Assembly: GCA_033239005.1 (NCBI GenBank)
Contig: BSQZ01000018.1
Span: forward strand, 8,542,536 to 8,606,535
Length of the DNA: 64,000 nt
Reading direction: 5' to 3'
From: Lamellibrachia satsuma
Lineage: Eukaryota > Annelida > Polychaeta > Sabellida > Siboglinidae
Shown here: in pieces, positions 1 to 44,700 of the stretch
Numbering within the stretch: the first letter of the stretch is position 1
How the letters are laid out: each line of letters opens with the position of its first letter
Position numbers and translations under genes: made by a program
The notes under the pieces: generated by a model
Database searches by the model: none
Told to the model about the DNA's origin: nothing
Seen by the model: the letters and a program-made list of their open reading frames with translations, nothing else

Positions 1-14
1 CTATCCAAAAGAAT

Positions 15-203
15 TTGGATACAAGTATTAGAATAACTCGACAACACAACCTTCTTATAAAAGAGAGACATCGGATACATTTTTCGTCTAAGTTGCCTAA
101 ACATAATTTTGCAAGAATTTGGAACAATATAGACAATAAAATCAGAAATTTTAAACACATATTGCGTGATCAATACTTAGATACATATCTTCGTCGAGTG
201 TAG
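15..203 (+). mobile_element. Probable 3' end of a non-LTR retrotransposon ORF2
   Basis: The 62-codon stretch ends with LP..NFARIWNNIDNKIRNF and KHILRDQYL. This has the spacing of the LP-x-W-N-x-(L/I) plus FK..L..YL tail seen at the C-terminus of many LINE reverse transcriptases. It starts at the window edge, so only the last part is visible. Weak call. Confidence 0.35.
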
Positions 204-536
204 TCAGAATGTACTCAGAATGTAATTAAATTTATGAAACTATCAGCCATTTTTCTTATTTAAGTCCTTTTACTGCTTTAGGTTTTTTATCTCTTCAAAT
301 TCTGTTTTATTAAGTCAAAGTAAAGTGATGTTTGGATCCATGCATTTCCATGCATTTCTACTCATTTACATATACTTCGATGGTACAAACTTCTCTGGTT
401 ATTCTGGTTAAATACTTAATGTAATCTAATTAGTGGCTAACACTGGTACTTATATTTGTAATCACTGTACATGTGTAACTATGATAAAATATAGTCCTTG
501 GCCCAGTGTTTATCTAGATGACTGCTGAAATAGTAC
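204..536. other. AT-rich sequence without recognisable feature
   Basis: I see no coding, structural or repeat signal beyond short direct repeats near 340-360. Confidence 0.4.
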
Positions 537-1938
537 AGTGATGGGCTGGTGTACAGTAATGGGCTGGTGTACAGTGATGGGCTGGTGTACAGTGATGGGC
601 TGGTGTACAGTAATGGGCTGGTGTACAGTGATGGGCTGGTGTACAGAGATGGGCTGGTGTACAGAGATGGGCTGGTGTACAGTGATGGGCTGGTGTACAG
701 TGATGGGCTGGTGTACAGAGATGGGCTGGTGTACAGTGATGGGCTGGTGTACAGAGATGGGCTGGTGTACAGTGATGGGCTGGTGTACAGAGATGGGCTG
801 GTGTACAGTGATGGGCTGGTGTACAGAGATGGGCTGGTGTACAGTGATGGGCTGGTGTACAGTGATGGGCTGGTGTACAGAGATGGGCTGGTGTACAGTG
901 ATGGGCTGGTGTACAGTGATGGGCTGGTGTACAGAGATGGGCTGGTGTACAGTGATGGGCTGGTGTACAGTGATGGGCTGGTGTATAGAGATGAGCTGGT
1001 GTACAGTGATGGGCTGGTGTACAGTGATGGGCTGGTGTACAGTGATGGGCTGGTGTATAGAGATGGGCTGGTGTACAGTGATGGGCTGGTGTACAGAGAT
1101 GGGCTGGTGTACAGTGATGGGCTGGTGTACAGTGATGGGCTGGTGTACAGTGATGGGCTGGTGTACAGTGATGGGCTGGTGTACAGAGATGGGCTGGTGT
1201 ACAGTGATGGGCTGGTGTACAGAGATGGGCTGGTGTACAGTGATGGGCTGGTGTACAGTGATGGGCTGGTGTACAGAGATGGGCTGGTGTACAGTGATGG
1301 GCTGGTGTACAGTGATGGGCTGGTGTACAGTGATGGGCTGGTGTACAGAGATGGGCTGGTGTACAGTGATGGGCTGGTGTACAGTGATGGGCTGGTGTAC
1401 AGTGATGGGCTGGTGTACAGTGATGGGCTGGTGTACAGTGATGGGCTGGTGTACAGAGATGGGCTGGTGTACAGTGATGGGCTGGTGTACAGTGATGGGC
1501 TGGTGTACAGTGATGGGCTGGTGTACAGTGATGGGCTGGTGTACAGAGATGGGCTGGTGTACAGAGATGGGCTGGTGTACAGAGATGGGCTGGTGTACAG
1601 TGATGGGCTGGTGTACAGAGATGGGCTGGTGTACAGAGATGGGCTGGTGTACAGAGATGGGCTGGTGTACAGTGATGGGCTGGTGTACAGTGATGGGCTG
1701 GTGTACAGAGATGGGCTGGTGTACAGTGATGGGCTGGTGTACAGTGATGGGCTGGTGTACAGTGATGGGCTGGTGTACAGAGATGGGCTGGTGTACAGTG
1801 ATGGGCTGGTGTACAGTGATGGGCTGGTGTACAGAGATGGGCTGGTGTACAGAGATGGGCTGGTGTACAGTGATGGGCTGGTGTACAGTGATGGGCTGGT
1901 GTACAGTGATGGGCTGGTGTACAGTGATGGGCTGGTGA
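537..1938 (+). repeat. 18-bp minisatellite, about 78 copies
   Basis: The unit is ATGGGCTGGTGTACAGTG. The main variation is GTG versus GAG at the end, with rare ACAG to ATAG changes. Period 18 keeps frames open (MGWCTV and YSDGLV repeats), so the long ORFs are artefacts. Confidence 0.95.
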
Positions 1939-2104
1939 TTAATTTCTTGGTTGTGATGTAATAATACAGTAATGATAATTAGTTTAAATGGTGTCGCAGG
2001 AAGATGGCTCTAAGTCAAGAGACAACCATACAACGTAACATATCGAAAGTATTCAGATATATTGTATAATTGTCTTTTTATATATGTTATGTTGTAAAAA
2101 CAAA

Positions 2105-2310
2105 GTTACTTACTTATAGTCAGCACACCTGCCGTAGCCATCTCTGTCGCTATCTGTGTGGCCAGCGATGTTGTTTCGTGGTGCAGTTCTTCGTCGGTGA
2201 TCGTGTCTGGCCAAAATATGCCTACAATCTTCTGGATACGCCTGTTGTGGAAGGTCTCAAGCTTGTGTGCTCTCCTGACTGTCAGAACAAATGTAGTTTA
2301 TGTTGTGTAA
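2105..2310 (-). mobile_element. LINE reverse-transcriptase C-terminal fragment
   Basis: On the minus strand an open stretch reads RRAHKLETFHNRRIQKIVGI then FWPDTITDEELHHETTSLAT. This matches the RKLE-FH-RCLRRI-W-D-ITNEEL tail common in RTE/CR1-type LINE polyproteins. Upstream and downstream parts are missing, so it is a relic. Confidence 0.55.
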
Positions 2311-2324
2311 CATTCAGACTTTAA

Positions 2325-2880
2325 TTTACCTTTAATTAGTTGTTCTAATGTGCCCATGTAAAGCACTGTAATCCCATTAATCAACATGACAACTAAATCC
2401 ACAAACTGAGATTATACCAGAAAGAAAAGAAAAGAACACATCATACCATAAACACTTAATGTTGGCAAGGGATTATATGCACTGAGTGCTTTAACTTAAA
2501 GCAACCATGGTTTTTATTGTGCACATACAGTGTCTTTGTGTGATATTGTTGACTAAGTATAGCATTAAAGGTTGCACTCGGGCTGTTGATTGAATGTGAT
2601 CTCAGCCATGTGATTTGTGTCGGTGTGCTTGCACTAAACACTAAACACTGATCACAGATATTGATGTAAGCTGCAGACAGAGACATTGTTTGGCTGGAGT
2701 TCACAGCAACACCTCACAGTTGAGGTTTTGGGTCGGTGATCAGACCAGGTGTGATTTAACAGTGCTGGAGACTGGACAGACTTAAGATTAGCAACTTAGC
2801 AGCTTAATAGCACTGCTGCAGACAGCGCGTTGCTCCTGTCTTGCACAAAGTTAACCCTCTTGGCTTTGCTGCTGTTTAAT
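2325..2880 (+). promoter_or_regulatory. Presumed 5' flank and 5' UTR of MYCBPAP
   Basis: This is the 550 bp before the assigned ATG. I could not identify a TATA box or a convincing RFX X-box, so the label rests on position only. Confidence 0.3.
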
Positions 2881-35458
<32,578 letters not shown>

Positions 35459-36410
35459 ACCCCACTCGGCTGTATTGTGTGCCTTTGTCAAACCGTATTG
35501 CTTCAAGCACAAGTCTTCAGGTTGTAAGGTCATTTGGAGTAGACCAAGTGTAAAATATAGAAAAATATTTTAAGTTGTGTGTATTATTGAAAGGTGGCTG
35601 TGTATGAGCGTCCAGTGCTTATTCGTTGTACTGAGGTTACAGTGTAACGCAGACTTATAATTGTTATTCAGAACACTTTTCGTTGTAACAGAGTTCTACT
35701 AACTTATAATATTAGGAATGTATAATTTGCCTTTTCATTCCTGGATGGTGGGTGGTGCAAATGGTACATTTTGTTTAAAATACATTATGTAATATTTGAG
35801 ATGATTTATCCAAATAAACTAATGTAATATACAATTTAGTGTTGTACTGCCAAACAAGTGTAATTCCAAAAGACATGACATGATAATGTAATAAGTTACA
35901 CAACCGGCCGCCCGACGTTTGAGTAAACGCCGTCTGCCTTGATTTAGTACGCCAGTTGTCGGCAGATGGAGCCACTGAGACGACGTTTTCCTGGTTCCGT
36001 TGGATTCGCCAGGTCCTGGGTGGAAAGACGTCGGGGTGTGAAACCTTTTTTGTACGAGATCCGTGTCCGATGGGTCAGAACTTGTGAATGCACTCTTCTT
36101 CTTAAAAGCTATTCCGGTGGCATAATGGAATATACATCTTAAACAGTCATCTTATCATCTCGGTAATGTTTGTATCGTACGCCTGTCTAAAGACATGGTC
36201 ACGGGTCTAAATTATGCAAGATTACAGCATGGTTATTATGAACCAATAGGGCGGCCCTCCACTAATGGTGGGCTTGTTTACATACTTGATATGTCTCTGT
36301 CAAAATGAATAGCACACGGCAACGCATGAGGTTAGCAGTGCTAAGTTATTAAAACATTATCATATCTTGTTTAACTCTGATTTTACAATGCCTAATTAGG
36401 GGGAACACCA
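35459..36410. other. 3' UTR and downstream, nothing else recognised
   Basis: After the likely poly(A) signal, only AT-rich and moderately GC-rich unique-looking sequence is seen. Confidence 0.4.
35813..35818 (+). terminator. Candidate polyadenylation signal of MYCBPAP
   Basis: A canonical AATAAA lies about 355 nt after the stop codon, giving a 3' UTR of ordinary length. No transcript evidence is available. Confidence 0.5.
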
Positions 36411-36418
36411 AACCAGTG

Positions 36419-37115
36419 TTGGGTTTCTGACAGTCAGAAAGGTATTTCTGACGGGACATTGTCAGAAACTGTTAGAAACAACAACGTTTCTGACGTCGGT
36501 AACTTGTCGGTGTCTAATCTCTCTTATGTATGTATCTATGCTACTGTTCATTATATGGCTTGTTGAATAGAGAAATTATATATCTTATTCTTGCATAGAA
36601 AGAACAACAAAAGCACGAGTAATGTTACATTACTCTGCAGTTTAACAAAGTGTTCCCACACAGCTTAGCTCGTCTGTCACTCTTAAACATGATGCACACT
36701 GGGCTGTTAAAATATCACACAAATGTGGGTAATCAATTTGCACTGCTTTCACATGTAAAACTATTATTTCTATGTGAAGGTTTGGCAACTGGTGGCTAGT
36801 AGAAAGCATTGGAACAATCAGCTTGAAACAAGCACTTTGTACTGCAATGCTGATAAAAGCAAGAAAGCAAGCCCAGTCAGTGGCTCACTATCAGCTCAGA
36901 GCACTAATCTAACTTTTATTTTGGGCAGTACATCAGCCTGGAACTGAGTTGAAATCTGCATATGAATGGTGACGGGATAATAATGCATGATATGTTGATT
37001 TTAGATTACAGTCTACGCATTAAATAAACTGGCACGTCTTTTTTGGTTTCTGACATCAGAATGGTATTGTTGAGGGTTTCTGACGCTTTAGACGTCAGAA
37101 AGGTATTTCTGACAA
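36419..37115. repeat. Region bounded by palindromic TTTCTGAC/GTCAGAAA clusters
   Basis: At 36423-36500 and 37050-37112 the octamers TTTCTGAC and GTCAGAAA recur in both orientations, including GTCAGAAAGGTATTTCTGAC-like palindromes at both ends. It may be an unclassified non-autonomous element of about 0.7 kb. Confidence 0.5.
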
Positions 37116-39156
37116 AACAGTAAATTTGCGTTGTTAAATCAATAATGTTAAAAAAAATGTATCGTAATGTTATGTAATGTTGATATTATTTGTTCAGTAC
37201 CTTTCGACCACTCTGCTCACAACATCTTCAAGGGCTCGTTCATTGCAACCTACAGGCATTGATAGATGACCTGCCTGTGTGTGAAAACCACATTTCTCTT
37301 ACTTAAAACTATATATCAAGGTTTCTCAGTGGAATAATGAAGAACGTGAACGTTTAATGAGCATGTATCCGCAAGAACCGTTGTAATGTTGCGGAATGTG
37401 AGTGGGCACAGGCCGCCTACGTTTGGTGTGCTCAGTGGGGTTTTGTGTGCTTTAGTTCTCAAACACAAGCTGTTTCAATGTTTGATATAAATTTGCACGC
37501 CTGTTTTTCAGAATATAAACTTCACGGAAGCTGGTAAACTGTTGTCAAATTTAATGTTAATTAAAGAAAACAATCGAAGTACCAATTTTCATCAGTTTTG
37601 TATTTTATCTGCTACGTGTGTATATATGTCACAGGGAAAATATGTGTGTTATACTATTATCTTATGTTTCAATTCTCAAAATAAAACTCATTGTATAATG
37701 TGCTTGAGTCACCACCTTCACGAACAGTGTGATCGGAAAATTAACGATTTTTTTCTCGATGTTCAAAACTAAACAAGACACCTGCTAACAACCCCGATGA
37801 CAAGACACCTGCTAACAACCCCGATGACAAGACACCTGCTAACAACCCCGATGTTAATGTTGTGTAATGTTGTACGCCATTGTTTCACATCATTTTTCTG
37901 GAAACGTAGACATGCGCTTCCAGAAAGTCATAGCAGCCATTAAGATAATTGTCAACTTTGCAGAAAACATGACGTATTTAGGAGGCCGGCCATACCCTGT
38001 GGGAGAAATTTTTTATGTGAATAACGTATATCGCCACTACATGGTAGCATGGCCAACTCATGGGTTACGTTTCCCCCTCCGAGATCTAAAATACGCCACG
38101 GAACTAGTTGCATCAATAGCTGGCATTCTACTAGTTGGCTTGGGCAGATTCGGGAAAACTATTTCCCCTTGGATGAATGCCAAGGACAGCTAGTGGGAGG
38201 TATCCCGCCTACACAAGCCATACCCGTGTACTGGGGTGTGTCTGTAACAGTTCCTGCCCCTAGGGCTACAGTAGGTGTAGGAGTAACCCGCCCCCAGGGG
38301 GAGGGCTAGTGTACACGTCTGCCACCAGAAAGAAGTGTGCCTGGATTATCTAGGTCTGTAGAAAAAGGTGGAAGTTGACCTTGGAACAGATGAAGGTCGA
38401 AGCGTTTTATAATGCTTCGTTGCATCGATACGTTACACCTGTCTGGTCCATTGCGATATATGTTTAAAAATGTATGCAAATTGTTGAAGCCAACCTTAGC
38501 TTCCCAAGGTAAGTTGCAGGCAGAGGAATCCGCAGAATTTGCGAACGTTTGGCCTCAGAACTAGTTAATTGACACTGGACAATCCGTCAGAAGTAAACGA
38601 ACAAAAGGGAATCCGGGTTCAAGCGAATCCTGGGTCTATGTTCTAATTAACTTCAGCAAATTGAATTGTATTGTATCAATCAAGCCGCAGTCGTAACAAA
38701 CAAGACAGTTTTTGTCAGAAAACGTTGCAAGTTGGTTGGTCATGTGGCTACAACAAAAATGTTGACGCCAGTCTTATGTGACGACACAGCAGAAGAATTG
38801 GGAAAGAGGATCAGCTAAAAGTGTCGTCCTACTGAGAAATGATTAAACGTTAGCACTGGTTTGGGCCGGGGTGAAGCCGCCGCCCCTGCCCCACGGATAC
38901 AGGCCGGGAGTTTCAGCCTCCCACATAGCACTGTTTTAGGACGCCCGTTATGGCGAGGTTGCGTAGCTGCAGACTGCGGTGTCGTGGCTTGTGAAACATT
39001 TCATCAAGTGTAAATTCGAGGTGACAGAATGAGGACAGTGGGATTACAAGATTGTAATGAAGAAACACATGAAAAGGAAGGTTGTTGAGGGGTACGACAT
39101 CGGAATGAACGAGGGGTGATTGACAAAGAGAGCACGTTAAAACAAAAGAGGGTCAT
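37116..39156. other. No recognised gene; 27-bp x3 repeat at 37770-37855
   Basis: The 27-bp unit contains AAGACACCTGCTAACAACCC. A 108-codon ORF (37867-38193) and GC-rich sequence to about 39000 match nothing I know. Confidence 0.4.
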
Positions 39157-39159
39157 GAG

Positions 39160-39520
39160 AGGGGTAACCTAACGTAAGGTGGAGGGATAGTGTGAAGAGA
39201 GATAGAAGGGGTAACCTAACGTAAGGTGGAGGGATAGTGTGAAGAGAGATAGAAGGGGTAACCTAACGTAAGGTGGAGGGATAGTGTGAAGAGAGAATGA
39301 AGGGGTAACCTAACGTAAGGTGGAGGGATAGTGTGAAGAGAGATAGAAGGGGTAACGTAAGGTGGAGGGATAGTGTGAAGAGAGAATGAAGGGGTAACCT
39401 AACGTAAGGTGGAGGGATAGTGTAAAGAGAGATAGAAGGGGTAACCTAACGTAAGGTGGAGGGATAGTGTGAAGAGAGATAGAAGGGGTAACCTAACGTA
39501 AGGTGGAGGGATAGTGTACT
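39160..39520 (+). repeat. 47-bp tandem repeat, about 8 copies
   Basis: The unit contains GGGGTAACCTAACGTAAGGT and GGAGGGATAGTGTGAAGAGA. One copy has a short deletion. Confidence 0.94.
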
Positions 39521-41794
39521 CTACTCTATTCAAATACGACACAACTCTGTATTCGTTCTTTTTAGAGGCATGTGTAACGTGCCTCTAAACCTTGTCTACG
39601 GATTGTAGACATACCGTTAGAAGTTACAATGACTTTCATTACATAATTTTTTACAAAGACCGTAAACATATTTAAGGAGGTTGTTTGCCACAATTACGTG
39701 CAATTAAGATATGGATTGTTCTGCATAACAGGTTAGTGACCTTATTTATGTATTTACGGAAAACCAATAAGTCGGAAACAGGCTAAGAGTGGGCTACATC
39801 GCCAGTTTAAATCAAAAGGCTTGTGAGACCAGCATATGATGTTGCGCTGATACCACATTCCAAGGATAGCATTGTATGGAGGGCCGTCTTGCCGACGTAC
39901 TCGTCTTCTTCAGTTGCAACTCATGCCTCTCTGTTAGTCGCAAGTAGACCGCCAGACCCGTCCTCGGAGTTCTAAAAAGGAGGGTTCGGTCGTGAACAGT
40001 CTGCCGGGGATTTCTTGGATGATTTCTGAAAATGTTGCAGTTAAAACAATTCTCTCAGAAAAGGGGGTTCTTTCGAACCCCCGATGATGAGCATGACCGT
40101 GTACCTAATGTGATTAGAATCACCTGACGAACAAGAATATATGAAGATTATTATACAAAGTATGCTATATATTGTGCAGTATGAATCCATGCGTCCGATA
40201 CACGTACGGCCAACTACATAAAACCACCGCTAAACTGATACGCTCCATGACTACCTGGTCACAGGTGAGTTGACCAGCCAGTAGGAAGCTGTTTGTCTTT
40301 ACTACAGATTCTACTATATGCATTCCTCGCTGCAGCTGGCGACTTCGCTCGGTGTAAATAAATATACATTATATTGTGCCGAGGCAGCGGTTCGGTACAG
40401 AACGCAGCTGCCAACTTATTGAGCCCAGCTGCTACTCGTTAATGGCTGCCTGCCGTCGGCATGACGTCACAGCTGCCGCAGACGACAACGTCTCTATTTG
40501 TGCGAAATTTACGACCGCACTGACGGGCGCTTTGTCGCGCTTCCACACCTCAACTTTGGTATTCGTCCCATTTAGGCTGAAATATAGCATCGTTGGTAAC
40601 GTGAGCGGGCCTTCCTTCTCCCCCGTGGATGACGTTCGCGAAGCTCCGGCCATTTCCACCCAATGGGCGGTACTCCCCGTGAAGACGTGGGTCACTAATT
40701 TCACTGCCCACTGCAAAGACGTGGGTCGGTGTCGTGTCTTCTGTTAGTGTCATCAATATACTGCACTTTGTGTAGGGCCTATCTTGATTTGCAAAATGTG
40801 TACTCACTTTCGTGTTTTTTTTATACACATTTGGTATTTACAATATTTAGTTGTTCCGGTAGTGTCATTTGAAATTCGGTCATATAAATCATTGATTATG
40901 CAGATGCAAACAGTGGTTTGTGTATGATTAATATATGGCTTAATCATTTCAAGACATTTACCCCCCCCCACAAAGTTGCGCTGTGCCATTAAATAAAACA
41001 ACTTGTGCATAACTTGTACATTAGGACAGTTTGCGGTACGTCACATTGCACGACAGAGCTATAGGCACAAGAGGAAATGCAATATGTGTGGTGGCCGGAC
41101 CAAACTAAGATCCTTAAGCAACGGGGATGAGACGGACAGACAACGGGAGACGAGTGACGAGTTGTGTGGGCGGCAGGGGCTTCGTCCACCAGGCCACGAA
41201 TGATCAACGGTGGTCACATCGACGATGTATGTACGTGCACACGCCCGCGCGCACATACACACGCACGCACACGCACACACTTCGTTCCCGACGTAGAAGG
41301 CTAGCCTGGTAAGGCGCCAAATCATTGTGACGTAACAACGACGTAACTTGCCGACGTCATTGACGTGAACGTCACAGGATCACCTCTCCGGTATGTCGTC
41401 GCTCAGTCGATGGCTGCCAGGTGGTGCAGTAGTTTATCAGGTCGATGACTGGCACACAGTTTCCATATATATATAAGTGCCTATTTCACCACGTTGTTCT
41501 CATTGAGATTCTATGGTGATCGTCGGCGTGCAAAGTTATATTTATACTAAAACACAAATGAAATTGGATACAAAATAAAAAGTAATGCCCTTACCTTCTT
41601 ATGGTTGGCTTTGGTGATGACCACTTTTATTGTCTTTTTTTGTTTGTTGTGCACCATAGTTCTGACGGATCCTTGACTCTGTTAACGTGTTCTCCATTCA
41701 GACTGGTCCTTGGTTCTGTTAACGTATTCTCCATTCTGACTAGTCAGGCTGGTGTCTCTTGATTTGTTTAACCTTTTCCCTTCTTTCGGTTTGC
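39521..41794. other. No recognised gene
   Basis: Mixed unique sequence. The 123-codon ORF at 40376-40747 is unrecognised and overlaps opposite-strand ORFs, so I do not support it as a gene. An AC/GC-rich stretch lies at 41230-41282. Confidence 0.4.
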
Positions 41795-44700
41795 TCATGC
41801 ACGAGGAAGACCAGAAACCACTGATGCACGAGGAAGACCAGAAACCACTGATGCACGAGGGAGACCAGAAACCACTGATGCACGAGGAAGACAAGAAACA
41901 ACTGATGCACGAGGGAGACCAGAAACCACTGATGCACGAGAAAGACCAGAAACCACTGATGCACGAGGAAGACCAGAAACCACTGATGCACGAGAAAGAC
42001 CAGAAACCACTGATGCACGAGAAAGACCAGAAACCACTGATGCACGAGGAAGACCAGAAACCACTGATGCACGAGGAAGACCAGAAACCACTGATGCACG
42101 AGGAAGACCAGAAACCACTGATGCACGAGAAAGACCAAAAACCACTGATGCACGAGGGAGACCAGAAACCACTGAAGCACGAGAAAGACCAGAAACCACT
42201 GATGCACGAGAAAGACCAGAAACCACTGATGCACGAGAAAGACCAGAAACGACTGATGCACGAGGAAGAACAGAAACCACTGTTGCACGAGAAAGACCAG
42301 AAACCACTGATGCACGAGGAAGACAAGAAACCACTGATGCACGAGAAAGACCAGAAACCACTGATGCACGAGAAAGACCAGAAAACACTGATGCACGAGG
42401 GAGACCAGAAACCACTGATGCACTAGGAAGACCAGAAACCACTGATGCACGAGAAAGACCAGAAACAACTGATGCACGACGAAGACAAGAAACCACTGAT
42501 GCACGAGAAAGACCAGAAACCACTGATGCACGAGGAAGACCAGAAACCACTGATGCACGAGGGAGACCAGAAACCACTGATGCACGAGAAAGACCAGAAA
42601 CCACTGATGCACGAGAAAGACCAGAAACCACTGTTGCACGAGAAAGACAAGAAACCACTGATGCACGAGAAAGACCAGAAACCACTGATGCACGAGAAAG
42701 ACCAGAAACCACTGATGCACGAGAAAGACCAGAAACCACTGATGCACGAGAAAGACCAGAAACCACTGATGCACGAGGGAGACCAGAAACCACTGATGCA
42801 CGAGGAAGACCAGAAACCACTGATGCACGAGAAAGACCAGAAACCACTGATGCACGAGGGAGACCAGAAACCACTGATGCACGAGAAAGACCAGAAACAA
42901 CTGATGCACGACGAAGACAAGAAACCACTGATGCACGAGAAAGACCAGAAACCACTGATGCACGAGGGAGAACAGAAACCACTGTTGCACGAGAAAGACA
43001 AGAAACCACTGATGCACGAGAAAGACCAGAAACCACTGATGCACGAGAAAGACCAGAAACCACTGATGCACGAGAAAGACCAGAAAACACTGATGCACGA
43101 GGGAGACCAGAAACCACTGATGCACTAGGAAGACCAGAAACCACTGATGCACGAGAAAGACCAGAAACAACTGATGCACGACGAAGACAAGAAACCACTG
43201 ATGCACGAGAAAGACCAGAAACCACTGATGCACGAGAAAGACCGGAAACCACTGATGCACGAGAAAGACCAGAAACCATTGATGCACGAGGGAGACCAGA
43301 AACCACTGATGCACGAGAAAGACCAGAAACCATTGATGCACGAGGGAGACAAGAAACCACTGATGCACGAGGGAGACCAGAAACCACTGATGCACGAGGA
43401 AGACAAGAAACCACTGATGCAAGAGGAAGACCAGAAACCACTGATGCACGAGGGAGACAAGAAAACACTGATGCACGAGGAAGACAAGAAACCACTGATG
43501 CACGAGGGAGACCAGAAACCACTGATGCACGACGAAGACCAGAAAACACTGATGCACGAGGAAGACCAGAAACCACTGATGCACGAGGGAGACAAGAAAC
43601 CACTGATGCACGACGAAGACAAGAAACGACTGATGCACGAGGGAGACAAGAAACCACTGATGCACGAGGAAGACAAGAAACCACTGATGCACGAGGAAGA
43701 CTAGAAACCACTCATGCACGACGAAGACCAGAAACCACTCATGCACGAGGAAGACAAGAAACCACTGATGCACGAGGGAGACAAGAAACCACTGATGCAC
43801 GAGGAAGACAAGAAACCACTGATGCACGAGGAAGACAAGAAACCACTGATGCACGAGGAAGACTAGAAACCACTGATGCACGACGAAGACCAGAAACCAC
43901 TGATGCACGAGAAAGACCAGAAACCACTGATGCACGAGAAAGACCAGAAACGACTGATGCACGAGGAAGACCAGAAACCACTGTTGCACGAGAAAGACCA
44001 GAAACCACTGATGCACGACAAAGACCAGAAACCACTGATGCACGAGAAAGACCAGAAACCACTGATGCACGAGGGAGACCAGAAACCACTGATGCACGAG
44101 GAAGACCAGAAACCACTGATGCACGAGAAAGACCAGAAACCACTGATGCACGAGAAAGACCAGAAACCACTGATGCACGAGAAAGACCAGAAACAACTGA
44201 TGCACGACGAAGACAAGAAACCACTGATGCACGAGAAAGACCAGAAACCACTGATGCACGAGGGAGAACAGAAACCACTGTTGCACGAGAAAGACAAGAA
44301 ACCACTGATGCACGAGAAAGACCAGAAACCACTGATGCACGAGAAAGACCAGAAACCACTGATGCACGAGAAAGACCAGAAAACACTGATGCACGAGGGA
44401 GACCAGAAACCACTGATGCACTAGGAAGACCAGAAACCACTGATGCACGAGGAAGACCAGAAACCACTGATGCACGAGGGAGACCAGAAACCACTGATGC
44501 ACGAGAAAGACCAGAAACCACTGATGCACGAGAAAGACCAGAAACCACTGTTGCACGAGAAAGACAAAAAACCACTGATGCACGAGAAAGACCAGAAACC
44601 ACTGATGCACGAGAAAGACCAGAAACCACTGTTGCACGAGAAAGACCAGAAACCACTGATGCACGAGAAAGACCAGAAACCACTGATGCACGAGGGAGAC

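Noticed and set aside
538..1961. 466- and 470-codon ORFs (MGWCTV and YSDGLV repeats)
   Set aside because: 18-bp array artefacts, both frames open together.
2600..2880. RFX X-box in the MYCBPAP promoter
   Set aside because: Only half-sites (GTTGC, AGCAAC) without proper spacing were found.
37867..38193. 108-codon ORF as a gene
   Set aside because: No motif recognised and overlapping a second-frame ORF.
40376..40747. 123-codon ORF as a gene
   Set aside because: Overlapping ORFs on the other strand, no recognisable motif, no splice context.
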